Assembly: GCA_963716925.1 (NCBI GenBank)
Contig: CAVQUX010000025.1
Span: 248,001 to 312,000, forward strand
Source of the DNA: DAISKN01 sp963716925
Lineage (GTDB): Bacteria > Acidobacteriota > Vicinamibacteria > Marinacidobacterales > SMYC01
Direction: 5' to 3'
DNA: 64,000 bases
A model generated the notes under the pieces. That model saw only the letters and a program-made list of their open reading frames with translations. It was not told where the DNA came from and did no database searches. Below, piece by piece: positions 9,263 to 18,089 of this stretch (positions within the stretch are counted from its first letter, which is position 1; each line of letters starts with the position of its first letter). The position numbers and the translations under genes are program-made.

Positions 9263-10119
9263 CGCTTCCGTCCCACCAGCAGGCGCTCGCCGATGCTGAA
9301 TTTGAACGACGCCTCGCGGAGCCGGGCCGGCAGCAGCCGATGCACGAGCTCCATGGCAGGCGTCACCAGGGGAACGGGATAGCGCTTGAACAGAGGCGCG
9401 GTGAACGCCACCGAAAGATACTTCATGGCCCGTTCCTCGTGCGCGACCTCGAACCCGGTTGCGGCGAACAACCTCCGGAGGCCCGCCCGGCTCGGATAGA
9501 ACAGGTGCTCCTCCTTGTAGTGCGGCCAGGAGCCCGCCATCAAACGGGCGGAGAGGCTGTCGACGTCGGGAGTAGTCACCGCGATCCATCCTCCGGGCCT
9601 GAGCCAGCGCGAAAGACGCGACAGCGAATCCTCGGGCTCGGGAACGTGCTCGAGAACGTCGAACAGGGTGACGATGTCGAGGGAAGCCGGCTCGAGATCG
9701 AGGGTCTCGAGCGTGCCTTGATGCACCTTTCCCGGCACGACGAGGCTCGCGATCGCGACCGCGTGCTCCGAGATCTCCACTCCGCGGGCGTCGAACCCCG
9801 CGCGATTCGCGTGCTCGACCAGGTACCCTCCGGCGGCCCCCACGTCGAGGAGCGCTCCACCGCGAACTCCGAGCCGCTCGAGGGTCTCGAGCCGCATCGC
9901 GGCCGTGGCCTGGCGGAGCTTCCACGCGGGAGTTCCGGGGGCGAGGTTCCAGGACTCGAAGTACCCCGCGTCGTAAGTGAAGGCATGGGAGCCGTTGCCG
10001 TTGCCGGGCGACAGCTTGCAGCTCCCGCAGGCGAGGCAACGGCGCATCCGGAGGCCGCCCCGGGCGCGAAACTCGCGGTAGCGATCACCTCGACAGGCTG
10101 GGCACTTGCTCTCGGTCAT
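9259..10119 (-). CDS. Class I SAM methyltransferase with N-terminal zinc ribbon
   Basis: A 286-residue protein starting MTESKCPACRG. Two Cys pairs (CPAC and CLAC, residues 6-30) form a small zinc ribbon. The Rossmann methyltransferase domain follows, with motif I LLDVGAAGGYL, acidic motif II (VEIS) and a LFDVLEHVPEPE motif typical of the Methyltransf_11/23 group. The start at 10119 was chosen because the zinc ribbon begins there; it overlaps the end of the GT9 gene by 35 bp. Zinc-ribbon methyltransferases in glycan operons commonly modify sugars; the target is inferred from context only. Confidence 0.82.
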   Translation of the reverse strand: MTESKCPACRGDRYREFRARGGLRMRRCLACGSCKLSPGNGNGSHAFTYDAGYFESWNLAPGTPAWKLRQATAAMRLETLERLGVRGGALLDVGAAGGYLVEHANRAGFDARGVEISEHAVAIASLVVPGKVHQGTLETLDLEPASLDIVTLFDVLEHVPEPEDSLSRLSRWLRPGGWIAVTTPDVDSLSARLMAGSWPHYKEEHLFYPSRAGLRRLFAATGFEVAHEERAMKYLSVAFTAPLFKRYPVPLVTPAMELVHRLLPARLREASFKFSIGERLLVGRKR

Positions 10120-11332
10120 CCCGGCCGGCTTTCCGCGGCGCGACGCTTCCCCGCAGCAACTCCCGCGAGGCGGAAAGGACGTCGGAAGCGCCGATTCCCT
10201 GCATGCAGATGTTGTTTCCGTTGCAGGGCGCGGTCTTGGTGTTGTAGACGTTGAGACAGGGGCTGCAATAGACCCCGGCATAGAGCGTTCGGATGCGCGA
10301 GCCCAGGCTCCCGTACAAGCTCGGAGTTTCCGGGCCGAACAGCGCCACGGTCGGCGTGTCGGTGAGCGCCGCGAGATGCAGCGGGCCGGAGTCCACGGTG
10401 AGGAAGAGCTTCGCGGCCCCGAGCGCTTCGAGAAGCGACCGGATCGAGAGCTCTCCCGCGAGGTTCGCCGCACGCGACTTGTCCCGGCACAGCCCCAGGA
10501 CCTCTCCCGTGTAGCTCCTCTCGCTCCTGGCGCCGACGAAGATTGCCTGGAGGCCTTCGTTCTCCTTCAGCAGAGCGTCCACGACCTGAGCGAACCGGTC
10601 GGACATCCAGCGCCGCTCGAGGCAAAGCTCGCTCGCGTTCGGATTGATCACCATGTACGGCGAATCCGGATCGAGGCCGGCAGCGCGAACCCTCTCGGCG
10701 AGAGCGCGCGACGCTTCCCCGTCGGGCTGAAGGCGCGGGAGCGCGGCCGCGGGAGGGAAATCCTCGACGGCCGCGCCGAGGACCTCCGCCTGCGCCAGGA
10801 ACACGCGCGTTATGTGCCTCATTCCGTTGTAGTAGACTGGGTGGGTCAAGATGTTGCCCCGCCAGGCGATGCGCGACCAGTACCCGACGCGTATCGGCGC
10901 ACCGCTCAAATAGGCGACCATGGTGGAGTACCGGGTGAAGAACTCCAGGTCGCAGACCACGTCGACTCCGAGCTTCCAGAGTCTCATCAGCGCGCAGAGA
11001 GTGTCCCAGGCCATCGGCAGAAGCCGCTTGGAGTGAATGGTGAGGACTTCGTCGAAGACGCCCAGAATATCGGCGATCTCCCGATTCTCTTCGAACGTCA
11101 GGAACGCGATCCTCGCGCCGGGAAAACGGCGGCGCAGCGCCGCCACCATCGGCGTCGCGAGCACGATGCTTCCCATGCCGAGGTACTTGGTCACGAGGAG
11201 GGTCTTTACCTCGGCCGGGATCGAGGGGCGCGGAAAGAGGAACCGCCGCGGGCGATCGAACAGGTCGAGGACGATGCAGCCGAGGCCGCCCGCCCATCGA
11301 TCGACGGCTTTCATGAAGTCGACGCGCATCAT
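10085..11332 (-). CDS. Glycosyltransferase family 9 (heptosyltransferase-like)
   Basis: A 415-residue GT-B enzyme. The N-terminal domain has KTLLVTKYLGMGSIVLATPMV, the usual GT9 start in which a phosphate-rich acceptor is bound. The C-terminal domain carries the GT9 signature (FLTVDSGPLHLAAL, then TPTVALFGPETP). LPS heptosyltransferases I-III belong to this family, but here the sugar is unknown. A Cys-rich insert near residues 355-380 (YCSPCLN, PCNGNNICM) matches a feature of many GT9 proteins. It is the first gene of the minus-strand operon; the next gene starts inside its 3' end. Two adjacent ATGs (11332, 11329) are possible starts. Confidence 0.87.
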   Translation of the reverse strand: MMRVDFMKAVDRWAGGLGCIVLDLFDRPRRFLFPRPSIPAEVKTLLVTKYLGMGSIVLATPMVAALRRRFPGARIAFLTFEENREIADILGVFDEVLTIHSKRLLPMAWDTLCALMRLWKLGVDVVCDLEFFTRYSTMVAYLSGAPIRVGYWSRIAWRGNILTHPVYYNGMRHITRVFLAQAEVLGAAVEDFPPAAALPRLQPDGEASRALAERVRAAGLDPDSPYMVINPNASELCLERRWMSDRFAQVVDALLKENEGLQAIFVGARSERSYTGEVLGLCRDKSRAANLAGELSIRSLLEALGAAKLFLTVDSGPLHLAALTDTPTVALFGPETPSLYGSLGSRIRTLYAGVYCSPCLNVYNTKTAPCNGNNICMQGIGASDVLSASRELLRGSVAPRKAGRDDREQVPSLSR

Positions 11333-11508
11333 CGAATACCGGGAACCCCGGAAATACCGGAAGGGGCCTTCCCTAGCCTACGAGGGTTGGACATTCGGAG
11401 ACTCGCGAAGCCCGTTCGGAAGGAAAGCGACGAAGTCCTTCCGCCATGCGGTTTGCCTGCCGTCAATCACGCTGGAGAATAGCACAATTCAAGGAGCTCC
11501 AACGTCGA

Positions 11509-13713
11509 ATGGGTGAACGTTCGGCGGCGGCGGCAGTAGAGGACCACCGCCGCCGCTCCTGGCCATGGCTTCCCTTCTACGGGCTATTGACGTTCCTTCT
11601 CCTCTGGCCCATGAGCTTCGAGCTCGATCGGCGACTCCCCGACGATTCCGACGCACTCCAGAACCTGTGGATCGTCTGGTGGGGAGCGACCCACCTCGAT
11701 CTGGGCTATCCGAAGATCTTCGACGCGAACGCCTACTACCCGAATCCGCGCCCGCTGGCCTATTCCGAACCGCAGTTCGCGCAGGCGATGCTGAGCTGGC
11801 CGCTCTTCCGCTGGCTCGAGAACCGCGTCCTGTCCTACAACCTGCTGGTCGCCCTTTCGCTAAGCCTGTCCGCCTTCGCCGCCCATCTGCTGCTTCGCGA
11901 GATCGTCGGAAGCACCTGGGCGGCGTTCGTCGGAGCGGTCGTCTATGCGTTCAGCGCATACAGTTTCTCGCAGCTGGCCCGTTCGCAGCTCGTGAGTCTC
12001 CAGTGGATGCCCCTCGCTCTCCTGTGTCTGCATCGATTCTTCGACCAGGACCGGAGAGTCCACCTCCTGGGCTTCATCGTCTTTTCCATCCTCCTCGGGC
12101 TCGCGTGCTTCTACTACCTGCAGTTCTATCTCGTGGCTCTCGCTTTCCTCCTGCCCGGCTACCTCCTCGCTTATCGGAGCTGGCAGCGAGGGAGCGTCGT
12201 CCTCTGGCTCGCGGCCTCGCTCGCCGTCATCGGGGCGCCGCTGTATCTCGTCGCCCTGCCGTACTTCGAGCTCTTCCATCGCTACGGATTCAGCGGCCAT
12301 GCGGACAGCTACGACCTGATTCGTTTCTTCGAGCCGCCCGCGGGGAGTCTCCTGTACGGCGCATTCGAATCCCAACCGTCGTCGCTCGACCAGTTTCTGG
12401 GATTCATCGCCCTCGCCCTGGCTGGAGTGGGGCTCTGGAATCTCTGGCGCGAGCGCTCCCGATCGGAGCGCGTGGTGGCGTTGGCCTACCTGGTTCTGGG
12501 GGTCGCGAGCTTTCTACTCGCGGCGGGACCCGACGTCTTCGTGAACGGAGAGCGATGGTTCCCCGGGCCTTACCGGCTCCTCCAGCTCGTCAAGCCGCTC
12601 GGGAACCTTCGCGACCCGCACCGGTTCTCGATCCTCGTACGGCTCGCGCTGTCTCTGTTCGTTGCGGCAGGCGCCGCGGCGCTCGTCGCGAAGAGCGGCC
12701 GGCGGCGCGGGCTCGTGGCCTCGCTTCTTGCGGCTCTCCTCCTCGGCGAACAGTGGTCGTCGAGACACACCACCGGCACCGAGATACCGGTGGGAGACGC
12801 GATCCCGGAAGCCTACCGCGCCCTCGCGAAGCAGCCGACGAAGGGCGCGGTGGCGGAGCTCCCGGTGCTGCCGTTCCGCTACATCCGGTTCAACACGCTC
12901 GAGTCCTACTTTTCCACGTTTCACCAGCGGCCTATCCTCGTCGGCAAGCCGAGCTTTCCCCCTCCCTCCTTCGAGCTCCTCCGTTGGGAGCTGCGCGGGT
13001 TCCCCGACCGCAGGTCCATCGTCCTTCTGCAGTCGCTGGGCATTACGCAGGTGCTCGTCCATCCGAAACGCTGGGGAGATCGCGGGACCCACCTCTTGAG
13101 GATCCTCGCGCGGAGCGAGGAGCTTCCGCTCCGGGAGCGGTTTCCCGATCGGCGGGACGCCCTATGGGAACGCTATCAACTCGGGGCGGAGCAGCTGCAC
13201 GACCTCGTCCCGCTCGGGGAACGGGGCGAGGCCCGGGACTGCGATTGCCGCGAGATCGACCGCCGCAGCCTGGTCGTGGCCGCGAGCGGTCCCTACGAGC
13301 CATCTCTCGCCATCGACGGGAGCCCGCTCACGAAGTGGACCACCGGAGGCGAGCAACCCAAAGGCTCGTTCTTCGAGATCGCGTTCGACCGGCCGCGGAT
13401 CCCCGTTCGGGTCGAGATCGAGATGGCGTTCCCCCACGACGAGTTCGCGCGCAACCTCGAGGTGAACGGTTTCCGCGGAGAGAGGTTCTCGAGGCTGAAT
13501 CAAATCGAGGACATTTGGCACACGGTCGAGCTCGTTCGTCGGCTGATCGACGAGCCCAGGGGCGCCAGGCTCCGCTACGACCTCGAGCCTGAGGAAGTGG
13601 ATCGGATACGGCTCTTCATCCAGGTGAAGGAGGAGGGAGCGCCTGGATGGAGCATCCCGGAGATTCACGTCTACGAATCGACTCAGCCGCCGCCCGGAGG
13701 CCCGGCTCCCTGA
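11509..13713 (+). CDS. Multi-pass membrane protein with C-terminal discoidin-like domain
   Basis: A 734-residue protein. Residues about 20-420 contain around ten hydrophobic segments in a GT-C-like arrangement, with a first periplasmic loop carrying PDDSDALQNLW and an ANAYYPNP motif. A soluble segment follows, and the C-terminal 150 residues resemble an F5/8 type C (discoidin) beta-sandwich (GPYEPSLAIDGSPLTKWTTGG). Discoidin domains bind carbohydrates, so the protein may bind or transfer glycan at the outer face of the membrane. I chose the ATG at 11509 because AAGGAG lies at 11491-11496; the frame is open further upstream. The 3' end overlaps the convergent GT4 gene by 31 bp. Confidence 0.65.
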   Translation: MGERSAAAAVEDHRRRSWPWLPFYGLLTFLLLWPMSFELDRRLPDDSDALQNLWIVWWGATHLDLGYPKIFDANAYYPNPRPLAYSEPQFAQAMLSWPLFRWLENRVLSYNLLVALSLSLSAFAAHLLLREIVGSTWAAFVGAVVYAFSAYSFSQLARSQLVSLQWMPLALLCLHRFFDQDRRVHLLGFIVFSILLGLACFYYLQFYLVALAFLLPGYLLAYRSWQRGSVVLWLAASLAVIGAPLYLVALPYFELFHRYGFSGHADSYDLIRFFEPPAGSLLYGAFESQPSSLDQFLGFIALALAGVGLWNLWRERSRSERVVALAYLVLGVASFLLAAGPDVFVNGERWFPGPYRLLQLVKPLGNLRDPHRFSILVRLALSLFVAAGAAALVAKSGRRRGLVASLLAALLLGEQWSSRHTTGTEIPVGDAIPEAYRALAKQPTKGAVAELPVLPFRYIRFNTLESYFSTFHQRPILVGKPSFPPPSFELLRWELRGFPDRRSIVLLQSLGITQVLVHPKRWGDRGTHLLRILARSEELPLRERFPDRRDALWERYQLGAEQLHDLVPLGERGEARDCDCREIDRRSLVVAASGPYEPSLAIDGSPLTKWTTGGEQPKGSFFEIAFDRPRIPVRVEIEMAFPHDEFARNLEVNGFRGERFSRLNQIEDIWHTVELVRRLIDEPRGARLRYDLEPEEVDRIRLFIQVKEEGAPGWSIPEIHVYESTQPPPGGPAP

Positions 13714-14882
13714 CGACGGGCGTAGTCTCCGGCCGCCATCCTCCGGAGCAAGTCGAGCGTTCTCTCGACCATCACCGGCCAGGCGAAGCGGCTGGCAGCC
13801 GCCGCGGCTTCGCGCCCGAGACGCGCTCGCTCGCCAGGGTCCCGGCACAGCTCCACGAGCGTTCGTCCGAGCGCCCCGTCGTCCCGCCAGGGAACGAGAC
13901 GGCCGCTCTTTCCGTTCTCGATGAGCTCGGGATTGCCGCCGGCATCGCTCGCGACGATGGCCCGCCCCGCCCGCATCGCTTCGAGAAGAACGTGGGAGAG
14001 CCCCTCGTAGCCCGACCACAGCACGAATAGATCGCAGGCTGTCATGCACTCGGCCACGCGCTCGCGCGGCACGGAGCCGAGGAGCGTCACCGCCGACTCC
14101 GCGCCCAGTTCCTTCATGGAACGCCGCAGGTCGTCCTCACCCGGACCGCCGCCGGCGATGAGCCACCGAAGTCCGGGGAACTCCCCCTTCATGCCCCCCG
14201 CCAGCCGGATGAGGGAGTCGAAGCCTTTCCAGGGCACCAGTCGGCCGGCCGAGAAAACCACCGTTCGGCCTTCGAGTCCGAGAGACTGCTTCGCCGCCTC
14301 CCGGCTCGCCTCGGAACCGGCGGGCTCGGGTATGCTGTTGAGCACGACCTCGATCCTGCTCCCGGAGACGCCCCAGCCGGTCACGACCTTCTCCAGGAAA
14401 CGACTCGGCACCACGATGCGATCGACGCGGCGGGCGACCAGACGCTGCGCCCGCCGAATCCGCTCGACCCCCGCCGAGTACCTCTTTTCCTGGAAAATCC
14501 CGAAGTCGTCGGTGACGGCGCCGGAATCTCGCGCGATCTCCCAGGCCGCGTCGCCGACGATCTTGAGCAAGACCGGCTTGCGCGCGAGGCGGGCGCCGAG
14601 CCAGCCGGGCAGCCCGGAGCTCAAGGGGTCTTGCAGGTAGACGACGTCCGCGTCGCGGGCCCGGCGGTAGACGGAAGCGAGAAAGTCGAAGTAGCGGCGC
14701 GGCAGCGCTCTGTCCCGGCGGACGCGGCGGACGGGAAACTGCGAATCTCCGCCCCGGTCGCCGTACGTCACGACGCTCACCTCGACGCCCCGGCGCTGGA
14801 GCTCTCCCGCCAGACTCTGGACGTATGTCGCGGGGCCGCCGATGTCCGGAGGGAAGATCCCGGTCGCGAAAAGGACTCTCAT
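13683..14882 (-). CDS. Glycosyltransferase family 4
   Basis: A 399-residue GT-B enzyme beginning MRVLFATGIFPPDIGGPATYV, the glycine-rich acceptor loop of GT4. The donor half has VVFSAGRLVPWKGFDSLI and the acidic motif SGYEGLSHVLLEAMRAG. It transfers a nucleotide-activated sugar to a lipid-linked or glycan acceptor in the cytoplasm. The ATG lies inside the left arm of an inverted repeat shared with the divergent methyltransferase gene. The 3' end overlaps the preceding plus-strand gene. Confidence 0.85.
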   Translation of the reverse strand: MRVLFATGIFPPDIGGPATYVQSLAGELQRRGVEVSVVTYGDRGGDSQFPVRRVRRDRALPRRYFDFLASVYRRARDADVVYLQDPLSSGLPGWLGARLARKPVLLKIVGDAAWEIARDSGAVTDDFGIFQEKRYSAGVERIRRAQRLVARRVDRIVVPSRFLEKVVTGWGVSGSRIEVVLNSIPEPAGSEASREAAKQSLGLEGRTVVFSAGRLVPWKGFDSLIRLAGGMKGEFPGLRWLIAGGGPGEDDLRRSMKELGAESAVTLLGSVPRERVAECMTACDLFVLWSGYEGLSHVLLEAMRAGRAIVASDAGGNPELIENGKSGRLVPWRDDGALGRTLVELCRDPGERARLGREAAAAASRFAWPVMVERTLDLLRRMAAGDYARRQGAGPPGGG

Positions 14883-14937
14883 TCTAGACGCTGGAGCGGG
14901 GCACCCGCTGTCCCCGTTGAGGGAATCGGTCTAGAAT
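14881..14937. promoter_or_regulatory. Inverted repeat in a divergent intergenic region
   Basis: ATTCTAGAC at 14881-14889 and its exact reverse complement GTCTAGAAT at 14929-14937 flank a 39-bp spacer between the minus-strand GT4 gene (start 14882) and the plus-strand methyltransferase (start 14969). Each arm contains TAGAAT, a hexamer that recurs near gene starts in this window. The plus arm could be a -10 element. The minus arm overlaps the GT4 ATG, so it cannot be the -10 for that start. An operator role is also possible. Confidence 0.4.
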
Positions 14938-14968
14938 CCCGCGGCGCGAATCCTTGCACGAAACCCCG

Positions 14969-15967
14969 ATGCCCGACTCTCGACCCGCAACGACCGCTCT
15001 CGAGTATCCGCCCTGTCCCGGATGCGGCAACGAAGAAATCCCGACGCCCCTGGTCTACGAAACGTCGGTGTACTCCGAGGGATTCACCGTGGGGCTGAGC
15101 CGCTGCCCGCGGTGTCAGGTGTACTTCACCCGGCCGCGACTCGCGCGCCACAACATCCGCACTCGCGAGGCGGAGTACGAGCAGGTGAAGAAGAAGTACG
15201 AGCCCGAGGCGCGCTCCGGCCGCTTCCACAAGAACGACAACTATCGATACTACCTGGAGCTCGCGGAGAGCCATCTCCGACGAATCGGCGCCGCGCCCCC
15301 CTATCGGGTCCTGGACATAGGGTCCCACTGCGGGTTCTTCGTCCGTTTCGCGCGCGAGCGCGGGTGGGATGCGAAAGGCATCGAGCCGGCGGGTCCGATG
15401 GTGCGCTTCGCGAGGGAAATCAACGCACTGGAAACGATAGAGCAGGGACTCTTCGACGAACGAAGCTACGAAGGAGAAACGTTTCACCTGATCACGATGT
15501 TCGACGTGCTCGAGCATATCCCCGAGCCGGTGAGACTTCTGAGCGCCGTGCGACAGAGGCTCGCGCCCGGTGGGCTTTTGATGTGCAAGGTCCCCCACAT
15601 CCGGTTCTACGTCGCCTGGCGGCGGCTGGTCATGGCTCTGGCCTCCATCGGCGTGCTACCGCGATATCCCACCTATCTGGCCGAGCCTCCCGCGGAAGCG
15701 AAGACCTCGACGGTTCCTCCGTTCTTCGATCTCTTCGAGCACGTCGTCCACTACGACGATGCCGCCGTCGCGCGGATTTTCACGCGCTCCGGGTTCCCGT
15801 CGACGTCGACGCTCCCGGCGCCGCCCACCAACGCCCGGGGCGACCGTCTCAACCTTCCTCGATCCGTCACCTACGGAATCGCCCGCCGGGCGTTTCGTCT
15901 CGGCTATCGTCCCGACCGGTTGATGCACGGGCTGCTCATCCTCGGCTATCGCGACTCGACGGCCTGA
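14969..15967 (+). CDS. Class I SAM methyltransferase with N-terminal zinc ribbon
   Basis: A 332-residue protein. The N-terminus has two Cys pairs (CPGC and CPRC) forming a zinc ribbon. The Rossmann domain follows, with motif I VLDIGSHCGFFVRFA, an acidic residue in GIEPAG, and ITMFDVLEHIPEP. It belongs to the Methyltransf_23-like group often found with glycan genes. A TTG at 14954 would add five residues; the ATG at 14969 (MPDSRPATT) is preferred. A candidate -10 TAGAAT lies at 14932-14937. A C-terminal extension of about 100 residues may recognise the substrate. Confidence 0.8.
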   Translation: MPDSRPATTALEYPPCPGCGNEEIPTPLVYETSVYSEGFTVGLSRCPRCQVYFTRPRLARHNIRTREAEYEQVKKKYEPEARSGRFHKNDNYRYYLELAESHLRRIGAAPPYRVLDIGSHCGFFVRFARERGWDAKGIEPAGPMVRFAREINALETIEQGLFDERSYEGETFHLITMFDVLEHIPEPVRLLSAVRQRLAPGGLLMCKVPHIRFYVAWRRLVMALASIGVLPRYPTYLAEPPAEAKTSTVPPFFDLFEHVVHYDDAAVARIFTRSGFPSTSTLPAPPTNARGDRLNLPRSVTYGIARRAFRLGYRPDRLMHGLLILGYRDSTA

Positions 15968-15983
15968 GCCGAGCTCTTCGGGA

Positions 15984-16919
15984 TCACTTGCGCTCCGCTA
16001 CCAGCAGCAGCATGTGTCCCGCGAGCCGGCGACAAATGGGGTTCTCGAATACCAGGTTCTGAACCGACCAGAAGAGCCTTCTCCCGCGAGAGACCGTCGG
16101 GGTCGAGACGGCCCTTTCGGGGCTCTCTCCGGCCGGGTGTCCATTCGGCGGGGCCCCCGGGCTCTTCTCCTCGCCCGAGGTCAGCAACTTCCTTCTCGCG
16201 GCCCGGGCGAAGTCCCGAAGCGCTTTCATCGTTCCATAGCTGGAATGGGAGAGGATCCGGAACCCGCTCGCCTCGACGAACCCCTCGAGCTCCTTGCGCT
16301 CGAAGAAGTACTGATAGAACGATCCCTCGTCGGGCCGGGAGGATTCGACGGGCTGGATGCGGCGCAAGGGCGAGACCCGGGGCACGGTCAGAATCAGGAC
16401 GCCTCCGGGCCGCAGCACGCGCGCGGCTTCCCGGAGCACGAGCGAAGGGCCCTCGCGGAAGTGCTCCGCGACACCGAAGGAAATGTAGCCCGACATCGAC
16501 GCGTCGCCGTAGGGAAGCTCACGGACGTCGCCCCTCTCGAAGGATAGTTCCGGAAAAGTTCGCCGCGCGCGAACCAGGGCCTCCTCGCTGCAGTCCATGC
16601 CTCGAACGCGGAAGCCGGCATCGTTCAGGAGAGCCACCCAGTGACCCAGGCCCGAGCCCGCCTCCAGCAGCTCACCGTCTCTGGGCAGGTAGCGGACGAG
16701 CATCTCGTAGACGTTCGAGAAGCGCCGGTAGTACTCCTTGACGAATCGAACCGCTTCCGGCGAGTAGCGGCTCCACTCCTGATCCCAGACGTCGGAGCTC
16801 CCCAGAGCGTAGCTCACGAGTCGAAGGTGCTTTCCGTGCTTCTCACGGACGACAATCTGAGTGGATCCCATCTCCCCTTCGTCGCGTTCGGCGCGAAGCG
16901 ATCCGAGCCGCCGCGTCAT
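15984..16919 (-). CDS. Class I SAM methyltransferase
   Basis: A 311-residue protein with a Rossmann methyltransferase core: LLEAGSGLGHWVALL (motif I), GMDCSEEAL, and RGDVRELPYGDASMSGYISFG, typical of Methyltransf_11. A poorly conserved Pro/Ser-rich stretch (around residues 245-275) precedes a hydrophobic C-terminus. The start may be the ATG at 16871 (MGSTQIVV) rather than 16919. The gene converges on the preceding methyltransferase with a 16-bp gap and diverges from the GT4 at 16938. The substrate is unknown; a glycan or polyketide-like precursor is possible. Confidence 0.75.
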   Translation of the reverse strand: MTRRLGSLRAERDEGEMGSTQIVVREKHGKHLRLVSYALGSSDVWDQEWSRYSPEAVRFVKEYYRRFSNVYEMLVRYLPRDGELLEAGSGLGHWVALLNDAGFRVRGMDCSEEALVRARRTFPELSFERGDVRELPYGDASMSGYISFGVAEHFREGPSLVLREAARVLRPGGVLILTVPRVSPLRRIQPVESSRPDEGSFYQYFFERKELEGFVEASGFRILSHSSYGTMKALRDFARAARRKLLTSGEEKSPGAPPNGHPAGESPERAVSTPTVSRGRRLFWSVQNLVFENPICRRLAGHMLLLVAERK

Positions 16920-16937
16920 GATAATGTCACAAGCCGA

Positions 16938-18089
16938 GTGAAGACGGTTCTAATCTTCAGCTGGTTCTATCTTCCTTACATCGGCGGGGCAGAGCTTTTC
17001 GTCCGGGAGATCGTGAGCCGGCTCGCGGGCCGTTACCGCTTCGTCATCGTGACGGTTCGAGGCGACCGGGCATTGCCCCCGCGCGAGACCAGCGATGGAG
17101 TCCAGATCCTCCGCGTCGGCTTCGGGCGGCCCATGGACAAGCTCCTCTATCCCCTGCCCGCCGTGTTCAGGGCCCTGGACCTCGACTCGGTGAGCCTGGT
17201 CCATGCGATCATGGTGAACGCGTCGGCCCTCGCCTCTTACTTCTACCTGCTGGTGAAGCACCGACCGTCGCTCTTGACCATCCAGAACGGGGACAGCGAG
17301 GAGTACGTCCGGCGGTATCTCGGGCCCGCCTTTCCGATCTACCCGCGGCTGCACCGGCCCTTCGATCGGATTCACGCCATCAGCCGCCACCTGCGCGATC
17401 AGGCGGTGGGCTACGGCGCCGACCCCGCGCGCATCTCGGTCATCCCCAACGGGGTCGACACGTCGGTCTTCTCCCGCGGCGCGTACTCTCGGGAAGAGCT
17501 GGACGCGCTTCGAAGCCGGCTCGAGCTCGAAGACCGCCGGATCCTCCTCTCGGTGTCCCGACTCGTGGTGAAAAACGGAATCGAGGAGCTGATCAAAGCG
17601 ATGCCTGCCGTCGCGAAGCAGCATCCGGGTGCCTTCCTTCTGCTCATCGGGGACGGCGAGGATCGCCGCCACCTCGAGCAACTGGCCGCAGAGCTGCGAG
17701 TCGACGACCGCGTGCGCTTCCTCGGGCGAATGGAGCCGAGGGACGTGGCCCGACATCTATGTCTTGCCGAAGTCTTCGTGCGCCCCTCCGTGAGCGAGGG
17801 CCTCGGCACCGCGTTTCTCGAGGCGCTCGCCTGCGAGGTTCCCATCGTCGGCACCCCCGTCGGCGGCATTCCGGATTTCCTCGAGGAGGAAAAGACCGGC
17901 CTGTTCTGCGAGCCCGGTAAACCCGAGAGCATCGCGAAGGCGGTGAACCGCCTGCTGTCGGATCGAGAGCTGGCGCGGGAATGCGCCGCCCGGGGAAAGG
18001 CGATGGTGGAGGCGTCCTATCCGTGGGACGGGGTGGCCGAGCGCATCGCCGGGCTCTACGAAGATCTCCTCCGACTCGGGGCGAAATGA
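16938..18089 (+). CDS. Glycosyltransferase family 4
   Basis: A 383-residue GT-B enzyme starting VKTVLIFSWFYLPYIGGAE. It has HAISRHLRDQAVGYGADP in the acceptor half, VIPNGVDTSVF at the hinge, LLSVSRLVVKNGIEEL at the donor-half start, and VRPSVSEGLGTAFLEALAC as the EX7E motif. I chose the GTG at 16938; the frame upstream lies over the divergent methyltransferase. GATAAT at 16920-16925 sits 12 nt before the GTG and may be its -10. The stop overlaps the next gene start in ATGA, so the pair is coupled. Confidence 0.86.
   Translation: MKTVLIFSWFYLPYIGGAELFVREIVSRLAGRYRFVIVTVRGDRALPPRETSDGVQILRVGFGRPMDKLLYPLPAVFRALDLDSVSLVHAIMVNASALASYFYLLVKHRPSLLTIQNGDSEEYVRRYLGPAFPIYPRLHRPFDRIHAISRHLRDQAVGYGADPARISVIPNGVDTSVFSRGAYSREELDALRSRLELEDRRILLSVSRLVVKNGIEELIKAMPAVAKQHPGAFLLLIGDGEDRRHLEQLAAELRVDDRVRFLGRMEPRDVARHLCLAEVFVRPSVSEGLGTAFLEALACEVPIVGTPVGGIPDFLEEEKTGLFCEPGKPESIAKAVNRLLSDRELARECAARGKAMVEASYPWDGVAERIAGLYEDLLRLGAK

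Noticed and set aside
10085..10473. A longer methyltransferase reaching back to 10473
   Set aside because: The upstream part is the GT9 gene out of frame, and the zinc ribbon begins exactly at the ATG at 10119.
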